From Methylococcaceae bacterium (GTDB lineage Bacteria; Pseudomonadota; Gammaproteobacteria; Methylococcales; Methylococcaceae): 55,017 nucleotides of DNA. Under the pieces are notes generated by a model. That model saw nothing but the letters and a program-made list of their open reading frames with translations. It made no database searches and was not told the origin of the DNA. Positions 8,915-17,121 of this stretch are shown here, one piece after another; within the stretch, counting starts at the first letter, position 1, and each line of letters opens with the position of its first letter. Location: the NCBI GenBank assembly GCA_004299145.1, contig SCQD01000074.1, forward strand, positions 1 through 55,017, written 5' to 3'. A program made the translations under genes and the position numbers.

Positions 8915-9319
8915 TCAGCTTTGTTCCCAGGGCAGGCCGTGGTAGCGCCAGCCGCTCACGGAACTACGGTGTTTTTCTCCATCCAAACCGCCTTCAAAGC
9001 CTTCTTCGATATTGGTCAAATCGGTATAGCCGGCCTCCGCCAACGCCTTGGCCGCATCCAGCGAACGCTGGCCGCTACGGCACATCAGAAACAAAGGCGT
9101 GGATTTATCGGGCACCCGTTCGCCGACCTGGGCGACGAAATGCGGATTGTTCTGCCAGGTGTGATCGCTCCAGTCCTTCCACGGCAGGTTGAGGGCGCCC
9201 GGAGGATGGCCGACAAAGCCGAACTCCAGCATGTCGCGCACGTCGATCAACAGCGCGGCGGAATCGGCTTGCAAAGCGGCATGGGCCTGATGAGGATTTA
9301 AGGATTTGATGGCGCTCAT
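8915..9319 (-). CDS. Single-domain rhodanese-like protein
   Basis: A 134-residue protein consisting of one rhodanese domain, with the active-site loop beginning CRSGQRS (a cysteine followed by arginine), which in this family carries a persulfide on the cysteine. Such stand-alone proteins transfer sulfur or act in cyanide or thiosulfate metabolism, and the substrate cannot be read from sequence. The ATG at 9319 is chosen for its GGGGAG site. The longer open frame upstream runs through a palindromic repeat and the end of rnpB and is not coding. No signal peptide is visible, so it is cytoplasmic. Confidence 0.88.
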   Translation of the reverse strand: MSAIKSLNPHQAHAALQADSAALLIDVRDMLEFGFVGHPPGALNLPWKDWSDHTWQNNPHFVAQVGERVPDKSTPLFLMCRSGQRSLDAAKALAEAGYTDLTNIEEGFEGGLDGEKHRSSVSGWRYHGLPWEQS

Positions 9320-9365
9320 GGCACTCCCCTGTAGAGTATGCGGAAAACTTGACGGTTGTAACGCA

Positions 9366-9415
9366 GGGTACGCTGTGCGTACCTTGCAACCCCGAAAGGT
9401 ACGCACAGCGTACCC
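9366..9415. repeat. Inverted pair of GGTACGC palindromes
   Basis: GGGTACGCTGTGCGTACC at 9366-9383 and its exact reverse complement at 9398-9415 are separated by 14 bases. Each arm is itself nearly palindromic, so the unit can fold in two ways. The same arm recurs at 13966, 20474, 21631 and 21729. It lies between rnpB and the rhodanese start and may end the rnpB transcript or belong to a REP-like family. Confidence 0.85.
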
Positions 9416-9442
9416 GACAACGGGTGTTCGGAGATAGAGAAG

Positions 9443-9807
9443 GAGGAGCCGGTCGATAAGCCGGGTTCTGTCGTGGACAGTCATTCATCTGGGACGCACG
9501 TCACCGTGCGCCTCGAGCGACCTACCCGGGAGCCGCGCGGGTCGCGCGTCAGGGATAAACCCAGTGCCCCCCTATTTGGTCTTGCTCCGGGTGGGGTTTT
9601 CCCTGCCACGGCTGTTACCAGCCGCGCGGTGCGCTCTTACCGCACCATTTCACCCTTACCGGCGCCCGCAAGCGCTTAGGCGGTATATTTTCTGCGGCAC
9701 TTTCCGTAGGCTCACACCTCCCAGGCGTTACCTGGCACCCTACCCTGTGGAGCCCGGACTTTCCTCCACTTTCATTAAAGAAAGCAGCGACTGTCTGACC
9801 GACTCCA
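9443..9807 (-). ncRNA. rnpB: RNase P RNA, bacterial class A
   Basis: Catalytic RNA that matures the 5' ends of tRNAs. On the minus strand the conserved landmarks appear in order: a 5' region containing GTCAGACAGTCGC, then GGAGGAAAGTCCGGGCTCC, AGGGTGCCAGGTAACGCCTG, the central GAAACCCC-like segments, and the 3' segment ending CAGAACCCGGCTTATCG, which pairs with the 5' end. The length of about 365 bases is normal. A TACACT -10 box at 9821-9816 agrees with a transcript start near 9809. The ends are approximate within a few bases. Confidence 0.95.
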
Positions 9808-9948
9808 GACGGGGGAGTGTACAGGGTTAGCAAAAAATAAGCCATGGCGTAGCATGCTTCGGCCGTTTGCCTTGCGCACAAAGATCATTGCTTGCCCAAC
9901 CGGCTACCGCTACCATCTTCCTTCACTTTTGTCGTGGAGGGACTATAC

Positions 9949-10533
9949 GTGAGTCACAATCACCTGTTTCGGGCTGGTGAAGCCAGTGTGCCCGGCCCGG
10001 TCGGCCAATTTACCGGGGCCATCACCGAAGTGTTGATTGGCGATGTCTCCGGTCCCGTGGGCCAGGCATTCGCCAACCTGGTGGCGCAAAACGTCGGTTA
10101 TATCCAACCGGAACCCGGCCAGGCGTTCAACTCCGTCGAGCACATGATGGGCCAGGCCAAGGGTTATAACCGCCTATTCGCGGTACGCGCCAGCAATCAA
10201 ATGGTGAGGCCCGCCACCATCGTCATCTGCAAGTCTTCCTTGCGCAACAATATCTTCGAAAAGCTCTACGGCGGCGTCGTGCAGCCCGCCGTGGCCGACG
10301 CCGTGCTGGATGCGGTGGAGGAGGATTACCTGCCCCGGCAACTGGCCGATTCGCTCTGCATCATCGCCCTGGTTTGGCTGGACCCGGCCTGTGCCGACGA
10401 GGCCAGACTGGATAAAACCGCGCTGTACCGCACCAATCGCGCAGCCGCCAAACTGGCCATACAACGCGCCATGCAGGGCGAGCCCAGCGTGGATGAACTG
10501 ATCGCAACCCGGCAAGCGGAGCAACACAACTGA
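9949..10533 (+). CDS. Formaldehyde-activating enzyme (Fae) paralogue
   Basis: Fae condenses formaldehyde with tetrahydromethanopterin in methylotrophs and methanogens. The family pattern is clear in this 194-residue protein: LIGDVSGPVGQAFAN, PATIV, FEKLYGG, a DAVEE segment and a final LAIQRAMQGEPSVDE. The start is taken as GTG 9949, nine bases after a GGAGG site. The upstream ATG at 9892 has no such site. Two features are unlike the standard enzyme of about 170 residues. About 20 extra residues follow the AFAN motif (around residues 46-68). By hand alignment the position of His17 of the Methylobacterium enzyme, proposed to act in catalysis, is Ile25. It is therefore more likely a Fae2/Fae3-like paralogue than the main enzyme. 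The next gene overlaps the stop codon by one base. Confidence 0.88.
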   Translation: MSHNHLFRAGEASVPGPVGQFTGAITEVLIGDVSGPVGQAFANLVAQNVGYIQPEPGQAFNSVEHMMGQAKGYNRLFAVRASNQMVRPATIVICKSSLRNNIFEKLYGGVVQPAVADAVLDAVEEDYLPRQLADSLCIIALVWLDPACADEARLDKTALYRTNRAAAKLAIQRAMQGEPSVDELIATRQAEQHN

Positions 10534-11642
10534 TGTCCGACTCACAAAAGTGGCTGATGCTGGCAGGCGTGGCGGGCGCCGGCTGGCTGGTTTATCTGTT
10601 GGCGCCGATTCTGATGCCGTTCGCCATGGCGGCACTGCTGGCGTATCTGGGTGATCCTTTGGCGGATCGTCTCGAAGCGCGCGGTTTCAGCCGCACCAAA
10701 GCGGTGGTGAGCGTGTTCGCCGCCATGATCCTGGCTACCGCCTTACTGATCTTGCTGGTCGTGCCCCTGATGGAAAACCAGCTGGAAGGGCTGATCGACA
10801 ACCTGCCCCGCTACGCCGCCTGGTTCAACCAAAAGCTGCTGCCCTGGCTGCGCCAGCACTCGGTCATTCAGCGCCGCACGCTGGACTTCAACCAGATCGC
10901 CGAAATGCTCAGCGGCCACTGGCAACAAGCGGGCGGTGTTGCAGCCACCTTGCTGCAATCGCTGTCCAGCTCCGGCATGGCCGTGATTCACGGCCTGATG
11001 ACCTTGTTTCTGGTGCCGGTGGTGACGTTTTACCTGTTGCGCGACTGGGATGAACTGGTGCGCAGCATTCACGACCTGCTGCCGCGCCGTCTGGCCGGCA
11101 CGATAGGCAGCTTGGCCGCCGAAGCGGATGAAGTGCTCGGCGCTTTTTTGCGTGGCCAGTTCATGGTGATGCTGGTCATGGGCGGCTATTACAGCATCGG
11201 CCTGCTGATCGTGGGCCTGGACGTGGCCTTGCTGGTGGGCGTAGTGGCGGGACTGGTGGGATTCATCCCTTACATGGGCGCTGCGGTCGGCATCGGCGCC
11301 GCCTGTTTGGCGGCCCTGGTGCAGTTTCAGGACAGCCAGCACTTGTTGCCGATACTGGCCGTGTTCGGCATCGGTCACGTGCTGGAAGGCACGGTGCTGA
11401 CGCCGCGCCTGGTGGGCAATAAAATCGGCCTGCACCCGGTGGCGGTGATTTTTTCCGCCTTGGCCGGCGGCCAGTTGTTCGGCTTTTTGGGTGTGCTACT
11501 GGCCTTGCCGGCGGCCTCGGTGGTCATGGTGCTGTTGCGCCACGCCCACGACCAATACTTGAGCAGCGCCTGGTACGCGCAAATCCGTAGTGAATCGCCG
11601 CTGCACAAGGAGGCACGCGAGGAAGAAGGCGAGCCGACCTGA
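10533..11642 (+). CDS. AI-2E family inner-membrane permease
   Basis: A 369-residue polytopic protein of the AI-2E exporter (PerM/YdiK/YhhQ-like) family. Two hydrophobic segments at the N-terminus (about residues 10-75), a soluble loop with an amphipathic region (about 80-150) and a cluster of later membrane segments (about 150-345) give the family layout. The segment GNKIGLHPVAVIFSALAGG near residues 295-315 is characteristic. Substrates differ between members and cannot be read here. The ATG shares a base with the Fae paralogue stop (TGATG), so the two are co-transcribed, though a functional link is not obvious. Confidence 0.9.
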   Translation: MSDSQKWLMLAGVAGAGWLVYLLAPILMPFAMAALLAYLGDPLADRLEARGFSRTKAVVSVFAAMILATALLILLVVPLMENQLEGLIDNLPRYAAWFNQKLLPWLRQHSVIQRRTLDFNQIAEMLSGHWQQAGGVAATLLQSLSSSGMAVIHGLMTLFLVPVVTFYLLRDWDELVRSIHDLLPRRLAGTIGSLAAEADEVLGAFLRGQFMVMLVMGGYYSIGLLIVGLDVALLVGVVAGLVGFIPYMGAAVGIGAACLAALVQFQDSQHLLPILAVFGIGHVLEGTVLTPRLVGNKIGLHPVAVIFSALAGGQLFGFLGVLLALPAASVVMVLLRHAHDQYLSSAWYAQIRSESPLHKEAREEEGEPT

Positions 11643-11666
11643 AAACCCAGGGCGGAAGCCGTGACC

Positions 11667-11765
11667 TTACCAAGGCAAGCGAATGGAGTGCGCCGGCAGC
11701 GCGTTAGCGGCGGCGTGACTGGCATGGTAATCAGCCAGCTGGTGAAAATCCAACGAGTAATCAAT
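11667..11765 (-). pseudogene. C-terminal tail of an unidentified gene
   Basis: On the minus strand a short open stretch reads IDYSLDFHQLADYHASHAAA and continues to NALPAHSIRLPW and a stop. Its composition looks like real protein, but it has no start and is cut off upstream by a stop next to the group II intron relic. I read it as the 3' remainder of a gene broken by the mobile intron. The protein is not recognised. Confidence 0.3.
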
Positions 11766-11768
11766 TGG

Positions 11769-11951
11769 TTATCTTTGAAAAGCTCCATGCAGCTTACCCA
11801 AGTGTAACTTCTCTGTTGACTGCGTCGATATAAACCAGCTGTACAATATCTGCGTGACGTGATAGAAGTAATTACCCAAGCCCTCATAATTCCCGTGGAT
11901 ACCATAATAACCCCAGTATCCCCGCAGTTTCCGGCTCAGTTTCCCAATCAA
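11769..11951 (-). pseudogene. Group II intron reverse transcriptase/maturase, C-terminal relic
   Basis: Sixty residues that match the maturase (domain X) end of group II intron-encoded proteins, with the characteristic run KLRGYWGYYGIHGNYEGL followed by a pattern of aromatic residues and YSWF. A complete protein has more than 400 residues, so the reverse transcriptase domain is missing and the ATG at the front is accidental. No intact intron RNA domains were recognised. It is a decayed mobile element. Confidence 0.65.
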
Positions 11952-12291
11952 CTCCGCTTTCGATGCCGGTATGTGTTTCCTTTGCGGGCTACATAACTCT
12001 GCCCCCCTTCCCCATGTGATCGGTAAGCGTCCAGCCGCACCACCTGTTGATTGATGCGCTTTAATTCAATACCTACATCAAGTACTTTAAATAAATTAGA
12101 CTCTATTTCGTTAATATCATGAGTTTTATGTATAGACCTTAGTATTTTAGGAGAGCCAGCAGTCACCATGCCGCCCTCAAACTGTGAACCACATCACAAT
12201 TCTCGCTTCTTGACAACAACCCAGCCTTTCCCATCGGCAGCGGCGTTACAATAAGCGCCAACAACGCGCGCCAGGAAACACCTTCACACTT
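11952..12291. other. Non-coding or degenerate stretch between the intron relic and the HD-GYP gene
   Basis: An open frame on the minus strand (12169 to 11948, 73 codons) runs directly into the maturase relic but resembles no family I know. The base composition from about 12060 to 12170 is AT-rich compared with the surroundings. It may be further debris of the same intron. The last 100 bases should hold the promoter of the HD-GYP gene, but no convincing -35/-10 pair stands out. Confidence 0.4.
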
Positions 12292-13899
12292 ATGATCACC
12301 AATACTGTGGTTGAACGGCTGGAAAAGCTGATCGATGTCGGTATCGCCCTGTCCGCGGAAACCGATCCGCTGCGCCTGCAGGAACGCATTCTGGAAAGCG
12401 CCAGAGAATTGACCAACGCCGACGGCGGCACTTTGTATTCGGTCAAGATCGACAGCGTGCGCATCGAAATCCTGCGCAATACCTCCCTGAACATGGCGCT
12501 GGGCGGCACCAGCGCTCCGCCCAGCACTTTGCCGCCGATTCCGCTGTACAAAGCCGACGGCACGCCGAATTTGAACAACGTGGTGACCTACGCGGTGCAC
12601 AGCGACGCCACAGTCAATATCCCCGACTCCTACGACACGGAAAGCTTCGATTTTTCCGGCACGCGCCGCTTCGACGCGCAAACCGGTTACCGCTCCACTT
12701 CGTTTTTGACCATGCCGTTGCGCAACCACGAGCATGAAATCATCGGCGTGCTGCAACTCATCAACGCCACTTCTCCGGAAACCGGCGCCATCGTGCCTTT
12801 CGACGCCATCACGCAGCGGCTGATCGAGGCCTTGGCCTCCCAGGCCGCCATCGCCTTGACCAAGGACCAGCTCATCGGCGAATTGAAAAAGCTGTTCGAA
12901 GCGCTGATCCACCTCATCGCCGACGCCATCGACCGCAAGTCGCCCTATACCGGCGGCCACTGCCGGCGCGTGCCGGCCATCACCATGGGCCTGGCCGAGG
13001 CGGCTCATCGGGAAAGCAGCGGGCCGCTGCAAGACTTTCACCTGACCGATCAAGACCGCTATGAACTGGAAATCGCCGGCTGGCTGCACGATTGCGGCAA
13101 AATCATCACGCCGGTGCACGTGGTGGACAAGGCCACCAAGCTGGAAACCATTTTTGACCGCATTCACCTGGTGGACAGCCGCTTCGAGGTATTGAAAAGG
13201 GATGCGGAAATCGCTTGCTTGAAACAGCAATTGGCGGAGCTGGGCGTCACGCAACTGTCGCCGCCGCTGCAACAGCAATTGCAGAGTCAACTCGCCGAAC
13301 TGGACGAACAGCGTGATTTTCTGCGCCGCAGCAATACCGGCGGCGAATTCATGAACCAGCAAGACCAGGACCATGTGCGCAGCATCGGCCAACATACCTG
13401 GGTGCTGGGTGGCGAGACGGTGCCTTTGCTGAATGAAAACGAAATCTACAATCTGACCATTTCGCGCGGCACTTTGACGCCGGAAGAGCGCAAAATCATC
13501 AACGATCACATTTGCGCCACCATCGACATGCTGAATACGCTGCCTTTTCCCAAGCATTTGCGCAATGTGCCGGAATACGCCGGCGGGCATCACGAACGCA
13601 TGGACGGCAAAGGCTATCCCAAGGGACTGACGCGGGAACAAATGTCCGTGCAGGCGCGCATTCTGGGGATAGCCGACATATTCGAAGCCTTGACCGCCTG
13701 TGACCGGCCTTACAAATCGGCCAAAACGCTGTCCGAATCCCTTAAAATCATGTTTTACATGAAAAAAGAGGGGCATATCGACCCGGATTTGTTCGAGGTG
13801 TTTGTCCGTCATCAAGTCTACCTGCAATATGCCGAGCGGTTTCTGTTGCCCGAGCAAATCGATGAGGTAAACGTCGAGCAATTGCTGGGTGGTGGTTAA
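12292..13899 (+). CDS. GAF and HD-GYP domain protein, probable cyclic-di-GMP phosphodiesterase
   Basis: A 535-residue cytoplasmic signalling protein. Residues about 15-195 form a GAF sensor domain. From about 205 onward is an HD-GYP domain with the metal-binding HDCGK (His266, Asp267), then HHERMDGKGYP (GYP at 441-443) and ILGIADIFEALTACDRPYK. HD-GYP enzymes hydrolyse cyclic di-GMP. Between HD and GYP there are about 175 residues instead of the usual 60-70. The extra part (about 285-400) is rich in Gln/Leu/Glu and looks like a coiled coil. The start codon has only an AGGAAA site some distance away. It lies upstream of a nucleotide cyclase gene on the same strand, separated by palindromic repeats. 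Confidence 0.9.
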   Translation: MITNTVVERLEKLIDVGIALSAETDPLRLQERILESARELTNADGGTLYSVKIDSVRIEILRNTSLNMALGGTSAPPSTLPPIPLYKADGTPNLNNVVTYAVHSDATVNIPDSYDTESFDFSGTRRFDAQTGYRSTSFLTMPLRNHEHEIIGVLQLINATSPETGAIVPFDAITQRLIEALASQAAIALTKDQLIGELKKLFEALIHLIADAIDRKSPYTGGHCRRVPAITMGLAEAAHRESSGPLQDFHLTDQDRYELEIAGWLHDCGKIITPVHVVDKATKLETIFDRIHLVDSRFEVLKRDAEIACLKQQLAELGVTQLSPPLQQQLQSQLAELDEQRDFLRRSNTGGEFMNQQDQDHVRSIGQHTWVLGGETVPLLNENEIYNLTISRGTLTPEERKIINDHICATIDMLNTLPFPKHLRNVPEYAGGHHERMDGKGYPKGLTREQMSVQARILGIADIFEALTACDRPYKSAKTLSESLKIMFYMKKEGHIDPDLFEVFVRHQVYLQYAERFLLPEQIDEVNVEQLLGGG

Positions 13900-13965
13900 A
13901 ATCCTCTGGGCGCGACGGGGTTAGCCGAAAACAACATCCCCGTACGCAGGCTGACCAACCTTGCA

Positions 13966-14042
13966 GGGTAAGCTGTGCGTACCCTACGTCAATCGGCGCA
14001 GTCGGGAAGCGCCATCGTTCCCACGCGGAGCGTGGGAACGAT
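13966..14042. repeat. Palindromic repeats between the HD-GYP and cyclase genes
   Basis: One degenerate GGGTACGC-type palindrome (13966-13984) and one perfect one of the type ATCGTTCCCACGC/GCGTGGGAACGAT (14014-14042). Both belong to families seen elsewhere in the window. The second ends 43 bases before the cyclase start and could act as a terminator or attenuator. Confidence 0.8.
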
Positions 14043-14085
14043 AAAACGATAAAAAATAAAACCAACACCCGCATCGAATACGCCC

Positions 14086-16308
14086 ATGAAACTCAAGCTG
14101 CCGCGCCGCCTGCCCCTGTACCTCATCAGTGCTTTGCTGACCCTGGTGTTTTTGCTCCACAGCGCGGGTGCGCTGGAGCTGCCGCTGATTCAAAACCTGG
14201 AAAATCACCTCTACGATTTGCGCATGGGCGTTACCGCGCCCAATCAGAAGGATCAGCGCGTCGTGATCGTCGACATCGACGAAAAAAGTCTGGCGCGGGA
14301 AGGGCGCTGGCCCTGGCCGCGCGCCAAGCTGTCGCTGTTGACCAACATGCTGTTCGAGTATTACCAAGTCCGCCTGCTGGGATTCGACGTGGTATTCGCC
14401 GAGCGCGATGAAAGCTCCGGCTTGCAGTTGTTGGAAAAAATAGAAGAAACCTTGCAGCAAGACCACGCCTTGCACGAAGCGGCGCAGGCCATCAAACCCA
14501 GCCTGCAATACGACCGTTTGTTTGCCGAAAGCCTGGTGCATCGCGCCACCATCCTCGGTTTTGCCAGCCGCCAGGACGACGCCGCCGACGTGGGCGCCTT
14601 GCCCACTCCCACCCTGCAGCCGGACCCGCTGCCCGCCGCGCTGGACGCCTTGATCGACGTCAAACACATTACCGGCAACCTGCCGGAACTCCAGGCGGCG
14701 GCGTTGGGCGGCGGTTTTTTCGTCAATCCGCTGCTGGATGAAGACGGCATCTTTCGCCGCCAACCCATGCTGATCCGCCAGGGCAACCGCATTTACAGCA
14801 CCCTGTCGCTGGCCATGTTCCGCGCGCTGTTGCAGCATCCGCCGCTGCACCTGGAAATCAACGAGGACTACGGCAATAACGACCAGGGCAAGCTGGAAGC
14901 ACTGCGCCTCGGCAGCTTCCGCATTCCCGTCGACGAAAAAAGCGGCGCGCTGATTCCTTACCTGGGCAAGCAGGGCAGTTTTCCTTACGTATCCGCCACC
15001 GACGTGCTCAGCGCCACGGCAAAACCCGAGTTGCTGCGCGGCAAAATCGTCCTGGTGGGCACCACGGCCACGGGCTTGCTGGATATGCGCTCCACCCCGC
15101 TGCAAAACGTCTACCCCGGGGTCGAGGTGCACGCCAATCTGCTGGTCGGCATGCTGGACCAGACATTCAAGGAAAGACCCAATTACGCCCTTGGCCTGGA
15201 GTTTCTGCGCATACTCATCGTCGGCCTGATTATGACCTTCTGGGCGCCGCGCCTGTCTGCAGCCTGGAGTTCGGCATTGGCCATCGGCGTGTTTGCCTTG
15301 TTGAACGCCAGCAATCTGATGGCTTGGCAGCAGGGCGGCATCGTGCTCAACGTCGGCGCGCCCATCGTTTTGATCTTTCTGCTGTACGCCAATCAAATGT
15401 TTTTCGGTTATTTCATCGAAAGCCGCAATAAAAAGCGCCTGGCGGGACAATTCGGCCAATACGTGCCGACCGAATTGGTGGAAGAAATGAGCCTGCAGGA
15501 AAGTGATTTCGGCGTGGGCGGCGAAAACCGCGAAATGACCGTGCTGTTTTCCGACGTGCGCGGCTTTACCACCATTTCCGAAGGCTTGGCGCCGAACGAG
15601 CTGTCGCAGCTGATGAACCAGTTTCTGACGCCGCTGACGCGGGTGATCCACAACCACAAAGGCACCATCGACAAGTACATGGGTGATGCCATCATGGCTT
15701 TTTGGGGAGCGCCGCTGCGCGATGAGCGGCACGGCCTGCACGCCATACAAGCGGGACTGGACATGCTGCGCGCGCTCAAGGGCATACAGGCTGATTTCAA
15801 GGAGCGCGGCTGGCCGCCCATCAAAATCGGCGTCGGCATGAACACCGGCGTGATGAGCGTCGGCAACATGGGCTCGGAGTTCCGCATGGCGTATACCGTG
15901 CTGGGCGACGCGGTCAACCTGGGTTCGCGCCTGGAAGGGCTGACCAAGCAATACGGCGTGTACATCATCGCCAGCGAAACCACCAAGGCCGTCGCGCCGG
16001 AATATGCTTACCGGGAATTGGACCGGGTACGGGTCAAGGGCAAAAATGAACCGGTCGCCATTTACGAGCCCATCATGCTCGTCGACGAATTGACGGAAAT
16101 GGACAAGCGGGAGTTGGCGCTGCACCAGAAAGCGTTGGAAGCTTATCGCGCCCAGTCCTGGGACAGGTCGAAAAAAATGTTCGGCGATCTGGCACAAGCC
16201 CATCCCGAGCGGATGCTGTATCAAATCTACCTGGAACGCACCGAACACTTTATGCAAAACCCGCCGGGCGAAGACTGGGACGGCGTGTTTACTTTCCAGA
16301 CCAAATAA
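14086..16308 (+). CDS. CHASE2-domain adenylate/guanylate cyclase (class III)
   Basis: A 740-residue membrane receptor enzyme. A first membrane segment (about residues 8-28) leads into a periplasmic CHASE2 sensor (about 35-365, with the typical VIVDIDEKSL and GRWPWPR near its start). Then come three close membrane segments (about 367-450) and a cytoplasmic class III cyclase domain (about 475-660). The metal-binding aspartates are in LFSDVRGF and GDAIMAFWG. Whether it makes cAMP or cGMP was not decided. The last 75 residues look helical and may be a short output or tetratricopeptide-like region. It follows the HD-GYP gene, so two nucleotide second-messenger proteins sit side by side. Confidence 0.93.
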   Translation: MKLKLPRRLPLYLISALLTLVFLLHSAGALELPLIQNLENHLYDLRMGVTAPNQKDQRVVIVDIDEKSLAREGRWPWPRAKLSLLTNMLFEYYQVRLLGFDVVFAERDESSGLQLLEKIEETLQQDHALHEAAQAIKPSLQYDRLFAESLVHRATILGFASRQDDAADVGALPTPTLQPDPLPAALDALIDVKHITGNLPELQAAALGGGFFVNPLLDEDGIFRRQPMLIRQGNRIYSTLSLAMFRALLQHPPLHLEINEDYGNNDQGKLEALRLGSFRIPVDEKSGALIPYLGKQGSFPYVSATDVLSATAKPELLRGKIVLVGTTATGLLDMRSTPLQNVYPGVEVHANLLVGMLDQTFKERPNYALGLEFLRILIVGLIMTFWAPRLSAAWSSALAIGVFALLNASNLMAWQQGGIVLNVGAPIVLIFLLYANQMFFGYFIESRNKKRLAGQFGQYVPTELVEEMSLQESDFGVGGENREMTVLFSDVRGFTTISEGLAPNELSQLMNQFLTPLTRVIHNHKGTIDKYMGDAIMAFWGAPLRDERHGLHAIQAGLDMLRALKGIQADFKERGWPPIKIGVGMNTGVMSVGNMGSEFRMAYTVLGDAVNLGSRLEGLTKQYGVYIIASETTKAVAPEYAYRELDRVRVKGKNEPVAIYEPIMLVDELTEMDKRELALHQKALEAYRAQSWDRSKKMFGDLAQAHPERMLYQIYLERTEHFMQNPPGEDWDGVFTFQTK

Positions 16309-16687
16309 AATGTAACGGATGGATAATCCATACCCTTGGCGTATTCCTTATGGCATGGCGGATTTCATAGTAAACGTTCACCCCCCTAGGCTGGCAAAGG
16401 CAGCAATGCCGGATCATGCCGGGCCAGCCTGCCCGAACGGAAATAGCCGAACCGTCGTTGTCGAATCAGGCGTACCGACCACCCCGCTGATCACCACAAA
16501 GGGTGCGCCTCTATCATGGCTGCTTCATAGTGAATAGAGATGGGACAGCGCTTACGCCTAAGGTCTTGTGCGGTGAGAGCAAGCCAACTTCGACCCCAGG
16601 TTCTGAGGCAAAGCATGGTGTGATCATGCGGTGCGACTGCCCTGCACGCGCGGTGGCGGCAGCGCTTGAGCGTTGCGACGAAAAGTT
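16309..16687. other. Non-coding stretch before the cold-shock gene
   Basis: About 380 bases with no gene that I can support. Short open frames on both strands here lack ribosome binding sites and family resemblance. No repeat of the families seen elsewhere and no tRNA were recognised. Confidence 0.5.
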
Positions 16688-16717
16688 TAGACAAAGCGTT
16701 GCGTGTAGGACTATACT
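16688..16717 (+). promoter_or_regulatory. Promoter of the cold-shock gene
   Basis: TAGACA at 16688-16693, an 18-base spacer and TATACT at 16712-16717. Transcription from about 16724 would give a leader of about 70 bases before the cold-shock protein start. Long leaders are usual for csp genes and often regulate them by RNA folding. Confidence 0.5.
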
Positions 16718-16793
16718 GGCGGCGCGTGGGGTTTTTTATAAAACCTTACCGAAAATGTTCTAGTGTTTTTCAATTTTGTGAGTTTGTATATAC

Positions 16794-16997
16794 ATGCGTA
16801 CTGGTACTGTAAAGTGGTTCGACGAAGGTAAAGGTTTTGGTTTTATTACTCCGCAGGACGGCGGCGATGATGTTTTCGTACATCATTCCACGATCAGCGG
16901 CAGCGGTTTCAAGGTGCTTACCGAAGGTCAAGTTGTACAATTTGAATCCCAGAAGGGACCGAAAGGTTTCCAGACTACGAAGGTAGAGCCTAACTAA
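16794..16997 (+). CDS. Cold-shock domain protein, CspA family
   Basis: A 67-residue single-domain RNA chaperone. Both nucleic-acid-binding motifs are present: RNP1 as KGFGFI (about residues 13-18) and RNP2 as VFVHH (about 27-31), together with the family opening [12 protein letters not shown]. The length is standard. The start lacks a strong ribosome binding site, not unusual for csp genes with structured leaders. A strong terminator follows within 60 bases, so it is a single-gene transcript. It is convergent with cusA. Which Csp paralogue it is cannot be told. Confidence 0.95.
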   Translation: MRTGTVKWFDEGKGFGFITPQDGGDDVFVHHSTISGSGFKVLTEGQVVQFESQKGPKGFQTTKVEPN

Positions 16998-17026
16998 GGC
17001 CTCAAGAATACTCATCCGATTCAGCC

Positions 17027-17053
17027 AAAACCCCGCCCTCCGGCGGGGTTTTT
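17027..17053 (+). terminator. Rho-independent terminator of the cold-shock gene
   Basis: A CCCCGCC/GGCGGGG stem with a short loop, preceded by AAAA and followed by TTTTT. It lies between the convergent csp and cusA genes, and its flanking A and T runs would let it work in both directions. Confidence 0.85.
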
Positions 17054-17121
17054 GCGTTTAGGAAGGCAGATAAACAGGAACCGGCTCTGATTGCAGGCAG
17101 TCGCCGGATTGACTGCGCAAC

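Noticed and set aside
9320-9484. N-terminal extension of the rhodanese protein
   Set aside because: The frame runs through a palindromic repeat and into rnpB. The ATG at 9319 has a good ribosome binding site.
9615-9881. 88-codon minus-strand frame
   Set aside because: Lies within the RNase P RNA gene.
12163-13881. 572-codon minus-strand frame opposite the HD-GYP gene
   Set aside because: Shadow frame. The plus strand encodes intact HD and GYP motifs.
13984-16257. 757-codon open frame on the minus strand opposite the CHASE2 cyclase
   Set aside because: It is a shadow of the cyclase gene in GC-rich DNA. It is rich in Gln/Arg/His as antisense frames are, shows no domain, and the plus-strand gene has clear motifs.
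16319-16763. Short frames on both strands before the cold-shock gene
   Set aside because: No start signals, no recognisable domains, and they overlap the csp promoter.
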